Of a stretch of DNA of 64,000 nucleotides, positions 45,519 through 54,196 are shown piece by piece. The stretch spans positions 62,001 through 126,000 of the forward strand of contig NZ_SNZP01000004.1 of NCBI RefSeq assembly GCF_004363805.1, in the 5' to 3' direction. Position 1 is the stretch's first letter, and each line of letters opens with the position of its first letter. The position numbers and the translations under genes were made by a program. The notes beneath the pieces are model-generated. The model had not been told where the DNA came from. It worked only from the letters and a program-made list of their open reading frames with translations, and searched no databases. The stretch comes from Paludibacterium purpuratum. Its GTDB lineage: Bacteria > Pseudomonadota > Gammaproteobacteria > Burkholderiales > Chromobacteriaceae.

Positions 45519-46268
45519 ATGTTGCTCATACCCGCAATTGACCTCAAGGATGGCCAGTGTGTCCGCCTCAGGCAGGGCCTGATGGACGAAGCCACGGTAT
45601 TTTCAGACGATCCGGTCGAAGTTGCCGTCCATTGGCGCGACCAAGGTGCGCGGCGCCTGCATCTGGTGGATCTGAACGGCGCGTTCGCCGGCAAGCCGAA
45701 AAATCTGGCGGTGATTCGCGACATCCTGGCCGCGGTCGGCTCGGACATGCCGGTGCAATTGGGTGGTGGCATCCGCGACTTGGATACCATCGAAAAGTAC
45801 CTGGACATGGGGCTGCAATACGTCATCATCGGCACGGCCGCGGTCAAGACGCCCGGCTTTTTGCACGATGCCTGCGACGCATTCCCCGACCAAGTGATCG
45901 TCGGCCTGGACGCCAAGGACGGCATGGTGGCCATCGACGGCTGGGCCAAGGTCACCAACCACCATGTGGTCGAGTTGGCCAAGCGCTTCGAAGATTATGG
46001 CGTGGTGTCGGTGATTTATACCGACATCGGTCGCGACGGGATGATGAATGGCGTCAATATCGATGCCACCGTCAAATTGGCCCAGTCGCTGCATGTGCCG
46101 GTGATCGCTTCCGGCGGCCTGACCAATCTCGACGACGTGCGGAACCTCGCGGCGGTCGAGCACGAGGGCATCGAAGGCGTGATCACTGGGCGCGCGATCT
46201 ACGAGGGCAGCTTGCCGTTCGCCGAGGCGCAGACGCTGGCCGACCAGTTGGCCGAGCAGGACGCCTGA
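45519..46268 (+). CDS. hisA: Phosphoribosylformimino-5-aminoimidazole carboxamide ribotide isomerase
   Basis: A 249-residue TIM barrel. The general base is in [13 protein letters not shown] (Asp at about residue 7) and the second catalytic Asp is in [14 protein letters not shown]. The phosphate loops GGGIRD and ASGGL are present. It opens the ribose of ProFAR to PRFAR. Paralogous to hisF, which follows 1 base later. Confidence 0.96.
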   Translation: MLLIPAIDLKDGQCVRLRQGLMDEATVFSDDPVEVAVHWRDQGARRLHLVDLNGAFAGKPKNLAVIRDILAAVGSDMPVQLGGGIRDLDTIEKYLDMGLQYVIIGTAAVKTPGFLHDACDAFPDQVIVGLDAKDGMVAIDGWAKVTNHHVVELAKRFEDYGVVSVIYTDIGRDGMMNGVNIDATVKLAQSLHVPVIASGGLTNLDDVRNLAAVEHEGIEGVITGRAIYEGSLPFAEAQTLADQLAEQDA

Positions 46269-46269
46269 G

Positions 46270-47037
46270 ATGGCGCTGGCGAAACGCATCATTCCCTGCC
46301 TGGACGTGACCGCCGGACGTGTGGTCAAGGGCGTCAATTTCGTCGGCTTGCGCGATGCCGGCGATCCGGTCGAGATCGCCCGGCGCTACAACGAGCAAGG
46401 TGCGGACGAACTGACCTTCCTCGACATCACCGCCAGCTCCGACCAGCGCGACCTGATTTTGCACGTGATCGAGGCCGTTGCGGACGAGGTGTTCATTCCT
46501 CTGACCGTCGGTGGCGGCGTGCGCCAAGTGGAAGACATCCGGCGCCTGCTCAACTGCGGCGCCGACAAGGTCAGCATCAATACCTCCGCCGTGACCAACC
46601 CGGCATTGGTCGAAGCGGCCGCCGGCCGCTTCGGTTCGCAGTGCATCGTGGTGGCCATCGACGCCAAGGCGGTTACGCCGGAAAACGACCGCTGGGAAGT
46701 GTTCACCCATGGCGGGCGCACCGCCACCGGTCTCGATGCCGTCGAGTGGGCGCTGAAGATGCAGCGGCTTGGCGCCGGAGAAATCTTGCTCACCAGCATG
46801 GATCGCGACGGCACGCGGGTCGGTTTCAACCTGCCGCTGACTCGCGCGGTGTCCGAGGCGGTTTCGATCCCTGTGATCGCCTCCGGCGGTGTCGGCAATC
46901 TGCAGCACTTGGTCGAAGGGGTGTCCGAGGGCCGCGCCGATGCGGTGCTGGCCGCCAGTATTTTCCATTTCGGCGAATACACGGTACGCGATGCAAAGCT
47001 GGCCATGCAGGCCGCCGGCATCGAAGTTCGACTATGA
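46270..47037 (+). CDS. hisF: Imidazole glycerol phosphate synthase, cyclase subunit
   Basis: A 255-residue TIM barrel with catalytic Asp residues in [12 protein letters not shown] and TSMDRDGT, phosphate loops VGGGVR and ASGGVG. It forms IGP and AICAR from PRFAR with ammonia from HisH. It starts 1 base after hisA. Confidence 0.96.
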   Translation: MALAKRIIPCLDVTAGRVVKGVNFVGLRDAGDPVEIARRYNEQGADELTFLDITASSDQRDLILHVIEAVADEVFIPLTVGGGVRQVEDIRRLLNCGADKVSINTSAVTNPALVEAAAGRFGSQCIVVAIDAKAVTPENDRWEVFTHGGRTATGLDAVEWALKMQRLGAGEILLTSMDRDGTRVGFNLPLTRAVSEAVSIPVIASGGVGNLQHLVEGVSEGRADAVLAASIFHFGEYTVRDAKLAMQAAGIEVRL

Positions 47038-47049
47038 GAGATGGCTGCC

Positions 47050-47436
47050 ATGTGGCTCGATGAAGTGAAATGGGACGCGGACGGCCTGGTGCCGGCCATC
47101 GCCCAAGACGAAAAGAGCGGGCGCATCCTGATGATGGCCTGGATGGATCGCGAAGCTCTGCGACTGACGGCCGAAACCGGCGTCGCGCATTATTTCAGCC
47201 GTTCGCGCCAGCGGCAGTGGAAAAAAGGCGAGGAATCCGGCCACCTGCAGCATGTCAGCGAACTGCGCCTGGATTGCGATGGCGACGTCATCGTGATGGC
47301 GATCCGCCAGGAAGGCGGCATTGCCTGCCATACCGGGCGCGAGAGCTGTTTCTACCGCCGCTTCGACAACGGCGACTGGCAGGTCGTCGACCCGGTGCTC
47401 AAGGACCCCGCCGACATCTATACCCGCAACACATAA
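47050..47436 (+). CDS. hisI: Phosphoribosyl-AMP cyclohydrolase
   Basis: A 128-residue monofunctional cyclohydrolase. The zinc and magnesium residues lie in LDCDGDVIV and [31 protein letters not shown] is the family core. Start choice: ATG 47050 (MWLDEVKWD) matches the family start and has GAGAG upstream; ATG 47041 is 9 bases earlier. hisE follows as a separate gene. Confidence 0.94.
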   Translation: MWLDEVKWDADGLVPAIAQDEKSGRILMMAWMDREALRLTAETGVAHYFSRSRQRQWKKGEESGHLQHVSELRLDCDGDVIVMAIRQEGGIACHTGRESCFYRRFDNGDWQVVDPVLKDPADIYTRNT

Positions 47437-47516
47437 ATCCATTGGCGAGTTCGCCACCGACAGCGCTAGAATGGGCGCTGTCGCCCAAAATCGGGCCTCG
47501 CCGTTCAAGGAATGCC

Positions 47517-47846
47517 ATGACCAGTTCCGATGTTCTGAAATCCATCGCCGATACGCTCGAAGCGCGACGCGAGGCCAGTTCGCAGACCTCTTATGTGGCT
47601 TCGCTGTTCCATAAGGGCGAGGACGCCATTCTGAAAAAAGTGGCGGAAGAGGCGGCCGAAACGCTCATGGCTTCGAAGGACGGCAACAAGCTGCAAATCG
47701 TGCGCGAAACCGCCGATCTGTGGTTCCACACCATGGTGTTGCTGGCGTGGCACGGCCTGCGTCCGGAAGACGTGCTGATGGAACTGCACCGCCGCGAAGG
47801 GATTTCCGGTCTGGACGAGAAGGCCTCGCGCCCGCCCAAACCCTGA
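47517..47846 (+). CDS. hisE: Phosphoribosyl-ATP pyrophosphatase
   Basis: A 109-residue all-alpha NTP pyrophosphohydrolase (MazG-like fold). The metal helix is [16 protein letters not shown] and the second acidic helix is [13 protein letters not shown]. It performs the second step of the pathway. An 80-base gap separates it from hisI. The upstream frame extension lies out of frame over hisI and is not coding. Confidence 0.94.
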   Translation: MTSSDVLKSIADTLEARREASSQTSYVASLFHKGEDAILKKVAEEAAETLMASKDGNKLQIVRETADLWFHTMVLLAWHGLRPEDVLMELHRREGISGLDEKASRPPKP

Positions 47847-47878
47847 TTTGGTTTGCTCAATGCCCTCGGAGAAGGCTG

Positions 47879-48211
47879 ATGACTGATTGCATCTTCTGCA
47901 AGATCGCCGCCGGCGAGATTCCGGCCAACAAAGTTTACGAAGACGACGACGTGGTGGCGTTTCACGATATTCGCCCCATCGCGCCGGTGCATTTCATGAT
48001 CATACCGAAGACGCACGTCGATTCGCTGGCGCATTGCCAGGAAGAACATCGCTCTCTCTTGGGCAAGATCATGCTGCTGGCGCCCAAGCTCGCCGCCGAG
48101 CAGGGCCTCGCCGCCGGCTTCAAGACCGGCATCAATACCGGCCGGGGCGGCGGACAAGAGGTGTTCCACCTGCATGTCCACGTTTTCGGTCACAAGTCGC
48201 AAGGGAATTGA
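47879..48211 (+). CDS. HIT-family hydrolase (HinT-like)
   Basis: A 110-residue histidine-triad protein. N-terminal zinc-binding-type [12 protein letters not shown] and the catalytic HxHxHxx in [10 protein letters not shown] are complete. Members hydrolyse nucleoside phosphoramidates. GGAGAAGG stands just before ATG 47879. Its place between hisE and tatA is common in betaproteobacteria. Confidence 0.93.
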   Translation: MTDCIFCKIAAGEIPANKVYEDDDVVAFHDIRPIAPVHFMIIPKTHVDSLAHCQEEHRSLLGKIMLLAPKLAAEQGLAAGFKTGINTGRGGGQEVFHLHVHVFGHKSQGN

Positions 48212-48212
48212 C

Positions 48213-48422
48213 ATGGGTTCGTTGAGTATTTTTCACTGGCTGATCGTTCTGTTGATTGTGGTGCTGGTCTTTGGCACCAAGAAGCTGCCGAATATCGGCA
48301 AGGATCTCGGCGGCGCCGTACGCGGCTTCAAGGATGGTTTGAAGAGCGAGTCGGAAAAACAGCCTGCCCAGGATGCCGAAAAGACCAGTCAGCCGGTCGA
48401 AGGCGAGTCCGACAAAAAATAA
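48213..48422 (+). CDS. tatA: Sec-independent translocase subunit TatA
   Basis: A 69-residue protein: one N-terminal helix ([15 protein letters not shown]), the hinge [14 protein letters not shown], an amphipathic helix and a charged tail. It forms the pore-lining assemblies of the twin-arginine export system. It starts right after the HIT stop. Confidence 0.95.
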   Translation: MGSLSIFHWLIVLLIVVLVFGTKKLPNIGKDLGGAVRGFKDGLKSESEKQPAQDAEKTSQPVEGESDKK

Positions 48423-48437
48423 GCGACCGGGGACAAC

Positions 48438-48932
48438 GTGTTCGACATCAGTTTTGGTGAAATCCTGCTGATCTGCGTGGTGGCGCTGGTGGTGCTCGGT
48501 CCCGAGCGACTACCGGCGGTGGCGCGCACGCTCGGCGCCCTGGTGGCGCGCGCCCAGCGCTTCGTCGCCAGCGTCAAGGCCGATATCGGCCAACATACCG
48601 ACTTGGCCAACCTGGCTGCCTTGAAGCAAGAAGTGCAGCAGACGGCCGCGGCTTTCCATTCGCAATTGTCGGCCGACGTCGCCGAGGTGCAGCAGACCAT
48701 CCACCAGGCCCGGGACGAAACGGTCGGGGCCATCGAAGCCACGGGTACGCCGGTCGAGGCCATCGAGGCGGCCAGTGCGCCGGTTGAGCCGGCCAATGCG
48801 CCGCTCGAACCGGGCGTCGAGCAACCGACTCCGCGCGAGACCCCGCCCGTCGTGCCGGTTGTCAATGAAAACCAGTTGGATCTGTTCGCCGACCCTCCTG
48901 CCGCTTCCACTTCGCACGAATCTTCTCGATGA
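48438..48932 (+). CDS. tatB: Sec-independent translocase subunit TatB
   Basis: A 164-residue protein from GTG 48438. MFDISFGEILLICVVALVVLGPERLP is the family N-terminus in outline (acidic start, helix, GPERLP hinge), followed by amphipathic helices and a Pro/Glu/Ala-rich tail. It forms the substrate receptor with TatC. It overlaps tatC by 4 bases. Confidence 0.94.
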   Translation: MFDISFGEILLICVVALVVLGPERLPAVARTLGALVARAQRFVASVKADIGQHTDLANLAALKQEVQQTAAAFHSQLSADVAEVQQTIHQARDETVGAIEATGTPVEAIEAASAPVEPANAPLEPGVEQPTPRETPPVVPVVNENQLDLFADPPAASTSHESSR

Positions 48933-49657
48933 TCGAACAATCGCTGCTGGCCCACCTGATCGAGTTGCGCACCCGTCTGGTACGCGCCTTGGTCGGTTTT
49001 TTCCTGATATTCCTGGGACTGTTTCACTGGTCCGGTACCATCTACCACTTGCTGGCCAGGCCGTTGCTGCAGCATTTGCCTGCCGGCAGCAATATGATCG
49101 CCATCGAGGTGACGGCGCCGTTCTTCGTGCCGATGAAAGTCACCATGCTGGTGGCTTTGCTGATTTCCCTGCCCAACACGCTGTACCAGATCTGGGCCTT
49201 TGTCGCGCCGGGGCTCTACAGCCACGAGAAACGGTTGATCCTGCCGCTGGTGGTCTCCAGCGTGCTGCTGTTCTGCCTGGGCATGGCCTTCGCCTATTTC
49301 CTGGTGTTCCCGCTGGTATTCACTTTCATGGCCGCCGTCACGCCGAGCGGCGTGTCGATGATGACCGACATCGACAAGTACCTGTCGTTCGTGCTGGGGA
49401 TGTTCGTGTCGTTCGGCGCGGCATTCGAGGTGCCGGTGGTGGTGGTGCTGTTGGTGCGCATCGGCATACTGACGGTGGCCAAGTTACGCGCCGGACGCCC
49501 GTATGTGATCGTCGGCGCCTTCGTGGTGGCCGCCATCGTCACCCCGCCTGACGTCCTGTCGCAGACCATGCTGGCCGTGCCGCTGTGGCTGTTGTATGAG
49601 GCCGGTATCCTGGCGGCGCTGTTCATGCAACGTCAGCAAGCCCGGAGCGCATCTTGA
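48929..49657 (+). CDS. tatC: Sec-independent translocase subunit TatC
   Basis: A 242-residue, six-helix receptor of twin-arginine signal peptides. Family features are HLIELRTRLVRALVG at the N-terminus, the first periplasmic loop, and IWAFVAPGLYSHEKR with the conserved Glu. It ends overlapping the DUF2069 gene by 4 bases. Confidence 0.96.
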   Translation: MIEQSLLAHLIELRTRLVRALVGFFLIFLGLFHWSGTIYHLLARPLLQHLPAGSNMIAIEVTAPFFVPMKVTMLVALLISLPNTLYQIWAFVAPGLYSHEKRLILPLVVSSVLLFCLGMAFAYFLVFPLVFTFMAAVTPSGVSMMTDIDKYLSFVLGMFVSFGAAFEVPVVVVLLVRIGILTVAKLRAGRPYVIVGAFVVAAIVTPPDVLSQTMLAVPLWLLYEAGILAALFMQRQQARSAS

Positions 49658-49995
49658 TGCGCCAGGGCTGCCACTGGCTGGCGGCGGCCAGCCTGATCGG
49701 CCTGATTTTCCTGTCCCTGGCATGGGAGTTATGGCTGGCGCCGCTGCGGCCGGGTGGCTCGATGTTGGTGTTCAAGGCGGTATTGCTGCTCTGCCCGCTG
49801 TTCGGCATCCTGCGCGGGCGCCGCTACACTTTTCAGTGGTCCAGCATGTTCATTCTGTTATTTCTGACCGAGGGCGTGATGCGCGGTTGGGCCGACCGCG
49901 GCCTGTCGCAGCGACTGGCCTGGGCGGAAATTCTGCTGTCTTTGCTCTTCTTCGGCGCCGTGATCGGCTATATCCGCAGCCTGCGCACCGCCTAA
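49654..49995 (+). CDS. DUF2069 membrane protein
   Basis: A 113-residue protein with four hydrophobic segments and the DUF2069 pattern (WELWLAPLRPGGSMLVFKAVLLLCPLFG, then YTFQWSSMFILLFLTEGVMR). It is translationally coupled to tatC by a 4-base overlap and convergent with the next gene, also by 4 bases. Function unknown. Confidence 0.8.
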   Translation: MMRQGCHWLAAASLIGLIFLSLAWELWLAPLRPGGSMLVFKAVLLLCPLFGILRGRRYTFQWSSMFILLFLTEGVMRGWADRGLSQRLAWAEILLSLLFFGAVIGYIRSLRTA

Positions 49996-50492
49996 ACCTC
50001 ATCCAAATCGTCCACCTTGTCCGATAGGTAGGCGCGCAGAGCCCGCCGAACCGACAACAAATGTTGGGCGCCCGGCGGCAAGTCGCTAAGCGTAATCACT
50101 TTGTGCGCGATCAGCACATCGATGATGTCTTCGATGATGCGTGCCGTGTTGCGATCGGAGTCCTTCAGCGTCAAGAGCGCCTCGTCCTCGCTGGTTTCCA
50201 CCGTGTCGATCAGATCGTCCAGCTGTCGGTGCGGCAGATGCCGGTCGCGATCGGTGACCACCGACTTGCCGGCCAGTATCTTGTTGCGAACCAACAGGTC
50301 GATCAGGCTGGAAAGCAGCAGACGGTGCGCGTCGTCCGAGGCATTGAGCAGTGCCATGGTCAGCGCCGGGTCGGATGCCTGCAGGAAGTGCAAGACGCGG
50401 ACGTCGCTCAGCGGGAAGTAGGCGCGGTCTTGGCCCGGTTTGAGGTATAGCGCTTCGACCTCGCCCGTGGGGGTGAATTGAACGAATGGCAT
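49992..50492 (-). CDS. Conserved protein of unknown function
   Basis: A 166-residue soluble, acidic, helical protein starting MPFVQFTPTGEVEALY. It has two similar helical stretches, LSSLIDLLVRNKIL and IIEDIIDVLIAHKVITLSDLPPGAQHLLSVRR. The second stretch is shared with betaproteobacterial proteins often mislabelled as tryptophan synthase beta-like. No active site is seen. ATG 50492 is the only good family-like start. It lies 64 bases from tatD on the same strand. Confidence 0.7.
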   Translation of the reverse strand: MPFVQFTPTGEVEALYLKPGQDRAYFPLSDVRVLHFLQASDPALTMALLNASDDAHRLLLSSLIDLLVRNKILAGKSVVTDRDRHLPHRQLDDLIDTVETSEDEALLTLKDSDRNTARIIEDIIDVLIAHKVITLSDLPPGAQHLLSVRRALRAYLSDKVDDLDEV

Positions 50493-50556
50493 CGCAGTCA
50501 ATTCCGGTGAGATTATTTGTGCATCATATCTTGTAGCATAGCCGATGCAAGCCCCC

Positions 50557-51369
50557 TCAAGGAGAAACCTGCGCCGGGTGCAAGCGGCCGAGTGAATTTT
50601 CATCCAGCCGCAGTGCCTGCAGCGCATTGGCGCGGGTTTGGCGGGCGACCTCCTGGGCGGAGATGTGGCGCAGCTGCGCCAGTTCTTCTGCGAAACGCGA
50701 CAGATTGGCCGGTTGGTTCGGTGCATCGGTGGCCCAGGCCGGTCGAATGTCGGGTGCATCGGTTTCCAGCACTAGGCTATCGAACGGTAGCTCGGCGGCC
50801 AGTCGGCGGATACGTTGCGAGCCGCTGTAGGTCATGGCGCCGCCAAAGCCCAGCTTGAAGCCCAAGTCGATGAACGCGCGCGCTTGCTGTTCGCTGCCAT
50901 TGAAGGCATGCGCGATACCGCCGACCACCGGAATCTGGCGCAGGTATTTCAGCACGCGATCCTGCGCGCGACGCAGGTGCAGGATGACCGGCAGATCGAA
51001 GCGTCGCGCCAGTTTGAGCTGTTCGGCGAACAGCACTTCCTGGCGTGCCATATCGGCTCCCGGCTGCCAGGCGTCAAGACCGATTTCGCCGACGGCGACC
51101 GGGCGATCCTGTGCCAGGCGCTCGGCCAATTGCGCGAGATGCTGGTCGAGGTGCTCGCGGTAATACAACGGGTGTAGGCCGAAGGCGATCAGGCAACCAT
51201 AACGTTGCCGCATGGCGAGCGTATCGGCGAACGACCGGGCGGCTACCGACGGCACGATCACCTGATCGATGCCGGCGTCGAGCGCGGCCAACACGACCCG
51301 GTCGCGTATGCCGGAGAATTCGTCGGCATCGAGATGGCAGTGGGTATCGATCAATCGGGACGCGTTCAT
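50557..51369 (-). CDS. TatD-family metal-dependent hydrolase
   Basis: A 270-residue TIM-barrel DNase/hydrolase. Metal ligands lie in LIDTHCHLDADEF (H10, H12), VGEIGLDA, ILHLRRAQD, GIAHAFNGSE and LETDAPDIRP. ATG 51369 starts at the normal position; the upstream extension to 51447 is not family-like. It probably acts as a 3'-5' nuclease or in quality control of Tat and other substrates (family knowledge is mixed). Confidence 0.9.
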   Translation of the reverse strand: MNASRLIDTHCHLDADEFSGIRDRVVLAALDAGIDQVIVPSVAARSFADTLAMRQRYGCLIAFGLHPLYYREHLDQHLAQLAERLAQDRPVAVGEIGLDAWQPGADMARQEVLFAEQLKLARRFDLPVILHLRRAQDRVLKYLRQIPVVGGIAHAFNGSEQQARAFIDLGFKLGFGGAMTYSGSQRIRRLAAELPFDSLVLETDAPDIRPAWATDAPNQPANLSRFAEELAQLRHISAQEVARQTRANALQALRLDENSLGRLHPAQVSP

Positions 51370-51492
51370 CTGTTGTATATACGGCATAACACTGGCCGCT
51401 GGCACAGTGGCGTGGGAAATTTGCCCATTTTTTACTGTAAGGTGCAATGATTCATGCTACGCTAGGCTCTGTTATAGGCTCAGATTATTCGC

Positions 51493-52353
51493 ATGAATAC
51501 CCCCGCCAGTCCACCGCCGAAGATGTTACAGGCCCTGCGTTATCTGCTGGAACCGTTGGTTCGGTTGCTGCTGGATCACGGCTTGGCCTACCCCGCATTG
51601 GCGGAGCTGCTCAAGCGCGTCTACGTGGATGTGGCGGCCAGGGATTTCGCCTTGCCTGGCAAGGTGCAAACGGATAGCCGGCTCAGCGTGCTCACCGGCG
51701 TGCATCGCAAAGATGTCAAACGCCTGCGCGAAACGGCCGATGCGCCGCTCAACCTGGCCAAGACCAGCCATGTTTCGGTACAGGCACAATTGCTCGCCAA
51801 ATGGCTGGGCGATTCGAATTACCTGGATGCGGATAGCCGCCCTCTACCTTTGCCGCGCCTGGCGAACCATGGCGGGCCCTCCTTCGAGCAAATGGCCAGC
51901 GAGATCAGCAAAGACGTTCGTGCCCGGGTATTTTTGGATGAATGGCTGCGCGTCGATATCGTGCGACTCGATCAGGACGACGTGGTACACCTCAATGTGG
52001 CGGCGTTGCTGCAATCTCCGGCGCTAGAAGAAAAGATGGACTTCTTCGGCCGCAATATCCACGACCACTTGGCGGCCGTGGTGTCGAATCTCGAAGGGCA
52101 GGCGGCCCCCTATATGGATCGCTGCGTGTTCTATCATGGGCTGACCGAGCAGCAAGTCCAGCAATTGAAGCAACGCGCCGAGCATCTGAGCATGGATGCC
52201 TTGCTGGAAATCAATCGCATCGCGCGCGAAATGGTCATGCAAAACCAGGCATCGACCGACCCTCTCGCTGCGCAAACCCCGCAGCGCATGCATTTTGGCA
52301 CTTACTTCTATCATGCCGACGACTCCCGATCGCAAGAAAACGATCCTGCCTGA
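51493..52353 (+). CDS. DUF6502-family protein
   Basis: A 286-residue cytoplasmic protein. Residues about 10-75 look like an HTH region (LVRLLLDHGLAYPALAELLKRVYVDVA, then DSRLSVLTGVHRKDVKRLR), the DUF6502 hallmark. The C-terminal helical part has no known motif. It overlaps the FecR gene by 41 bases, so they share an mRNA. It may be a DNA-binding regulator of the operon, which is inference from the HTH and position. Confidence 0.75.
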   Translation: MNTPASPPPKMLQALRYLLEPLVRLLLDHGLAYPALAELLKRVYVDVAARDFALPGKVQTDSRLSVLTGVHRKDVKRLRETADAPLNLAKTSHVSVQAQLLAKWLGDSNYLDADSRPLPLPRLANHGGPSFEQMASEISKDVRARVFLDEWLRVDIVRLDQDDVVHLNVAALLQSPALEEKMDFFGRNIHDHLAAVVSNLEGQAAPYMDRCVFYHGLTEQQVQQLKQRAEHLSMDALLEINRIAREMVMQNQASTDPLAAQTPQRMHFGTYFYHADDSRSQENDPA

Positions 52354-54196
52354 GTGGCTTGGACGCGTCGTCTGCCTGGCCGCGCTGGCCATGGTCAGCG
52401 TGCACGCCTCGGGTGCGGCGACCTGTGCATTCGATGCGCATGGCCGGCAGATCGCGCCTGCGATCGAGCCGACTGCCGTCGACCCGCATACCGGGCACAA
52501 CTGGGGCGGCATCGGCGGCACCGGTATCCGCACGGCGTCGGCGGTGGCGAAGCCCGGCCAAGACGATGGCTGGGGCGGCATCGGCGGCACCGGGGTCAAG
52601 CATGCGGCACCGCTGCCGGCAGGGCTAGTCGCGGATCGCGGCACGGCGACGGAACACGAGGGCTGGGGCGGCATCGGCGGCACAGGTATTTCCCACACGC
52701 CGGCGGGCGGCCAATCCCATTTGGCAGGCTATGTCCTGTTTGCCAGCGGCCAGACCATGGCGCGCCAAGGCGAGCTGCCGGCGCGTATGCTCGCCCGTGG
52801 CGACGCGATCTGCGAAGGCGATGCCGTCGCCACGCAGGCGGGCATGCTGCAGATCCGTATGGCGGATCAGGGGTCGGTGATGTTGTATTCCGGTTCGAAG
52901 TTGCACATCGACACCTTCAATCTGCCGGCGAAGATCGATGGCAGCGAGCGTTTGGCGATGACGTTGACCGAGGGCGGCATGCGGGCGATGACCGGTGAAA
53001 TCGGTCACGTCAACAAGGCCAATTACCTGATTCAGACGCCGGCGGCGCAAATCCATATCCGCGGCACTGATCACCAGGTGTTCCACGTGCCGGCGGCCGT
53101 CGGCCGCTTCGGCAACGTCGCGCCCGGCACGTACAATCATGTGATCAGCGGCGGTACCACCATGCTCAATGGCGCGGGTAGCGTGCGGCTCGAGCCCGCC
53201 CAGTCCGGCTTCATTCCGCTAAACAATGGTCAGCCGCACGTCATCGAGGCTTTGCCGGAGGTGTTGCGCACCCTGCCGCTGCGAGGCGCGCTGCGCGCCA
53301 CCGGTACGTCCTCGACCGGCAAGACCGATTCGGCGGATGCCGGTATCACCTCGCCGCTCGACCCGCTTACGGCGATGCCGGATCGCATCGTCTCCAACAG
53401 TGTCGCCCTCGATTTCAATGTCGATCCTGTCGATAGTCCGGCAATGTCCGCCTATGTCGGCGCGACCTTATCGGGTGGTAATGTGGCGCTAGGCGCGATC
53501 GACGGCAATACCGACGAGGCTTGGCGTATCGGCGTCGACCCCCGATATGGGATACCGCTGTATGCGGTGACCGCCAACCCGAGCACAGACTGGCAGTTGC
53601 TGTTCTTTGTCGACGACGACACCGTACAGCCTGTCCAGTTCCAAAGTACCGAGCATGACCTGGACGGTGCGAAGGTGTACTGGGGCATCTACTATGGCGG
53701 CGCTTCCTCCGACATTAACGGCGATTGGCAATACGCGGATGCCCATGCCTATGCGTTCGCACCGGGCGGCAGTACCCCGCTATCCGTCATTCAAGCCATG
53801 ACGGGGTCGCTGACTTATTCGACGGTGGTGGGCTCGACGGCACCGATCGACGAAAATGCTAGCGCAGGCGGCCGGCTCAATAGTCTGAGTATGGGGGTGC
53901 GTTTTGACGGTAATCCCCAGGTCACGAGCTACAACATCAACGTGACAGACGGCCAGAATCGAGTGTGGAATGCCTCGGCTACCGGTTCGGTATCGCTAGC
54001 CGGTTTCAAGAACGGGCAGATGCAGTTGAGCGGCGGCTGCACCGGCTGCCAAAGCAGCACCATCACGGCCACCGGCACGGCGGCTGGGGTATTGATCGGT
54101 CAACATGCCGGCGGTGCGATCACCAGTTATACTCTGCAGACAAATCAGCCAGATCAAAATCAATCTGTCAGCGGAGTGGCGGTATTAAAGCACTAG
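52313..54196 (+). CDS. FecR-domain secreted protein with WGGIGGTG repeats
   Basis: A 627-residue exported protein. The signal peptide (LGRVVCLAALAMVSVHASGA) is followed by three copies of WGGIGGTGI/V (64-72, 87-95, 118-126). A FecR-like domain covers about 138-260 (GQTMARQGELPARMLARGDAICEGDAV, then MLYSGSKLHIDTFNL, IRGTDHQVF). A long C-terminal beta-rich region of about 270 residues ends in a small Cys pair (GGCTGCQ). No TonB or sigma gene accompanies it, so it is not a classical iron regulator. ATG 52313 is the only usable start ahead of the signal peptide. Confidence 0.8.
   Translation: MPTTPDRKKTILPEWLGRVVCLAALAMVSVHASGAATCAFDAHGRQIAPAIEPTAVDPHTGHNWGGIGGTGIRTASAVAKPGQDDGWGGIGGTGVKHAAPLPAGLVADRGTATEHEGWGGIGGTGISHTPAGGQSHLAGYVLFASGQTMARQGELPARMLARGDAICEGDAVATQAGMLQIRMADQGSVMLYSGSKLHIDTFNLPAKIDGSERLAMTLTEGGMRAMTGEIGHVNKANYLIQTPAAQIHIRGTDHQVFHVPAAVGRFGNVAPGTYNHVISGGTTMLNGAGSVRLEPAQSGFIPLNNGQPHVIEALPEVLRTLPLRGALRATGTSSTGKTDSADAGITSPLDPLTAMPDRIVSNSVALDFNVDPVDSPAMSAYVGATLSGGNVALGAIDGNTDEAWRIGVDPRYGIPLYAVTANPSTDWQLLFFVDDDTVQPVQFQSTEHDLDGAKVYWGIYYGGASSDINGDWQYADAHAYAFAPGGSTPLSVIQAMTGSLTYSTVVGSTAPIDENASAGGRLNSLSMGVRFDGNPQVTSYNINVTDGQNRVWNASATGSVSLAGFKNGQMQLSGGCTGCQSSTITATGTAAGVLIGQHAGGAITSYTLQTNQPDQNQSVSGVAVLKH
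54173..54186 (+). promoter_or_regulatory. Ribosome-binding site and ATT start of the TPR/barrel gene
   Basis: GGAG (54173-54176) is followed by 7 bases and ATT (54184-54186). The next codons read Lys-Ala-Leu-Ala-Phe and open a clean signal peptide. No ATG, GTG or TTG occurs in this frame nearby on the 5' side. Confidence 0.6.

Noticed and set aside
47070-47500. Upstream extension of the hisE frame over hisI
   Set aside because: Arg/Gly-rich out-of-frame reading of hisI; HisE homology starts at 47517.
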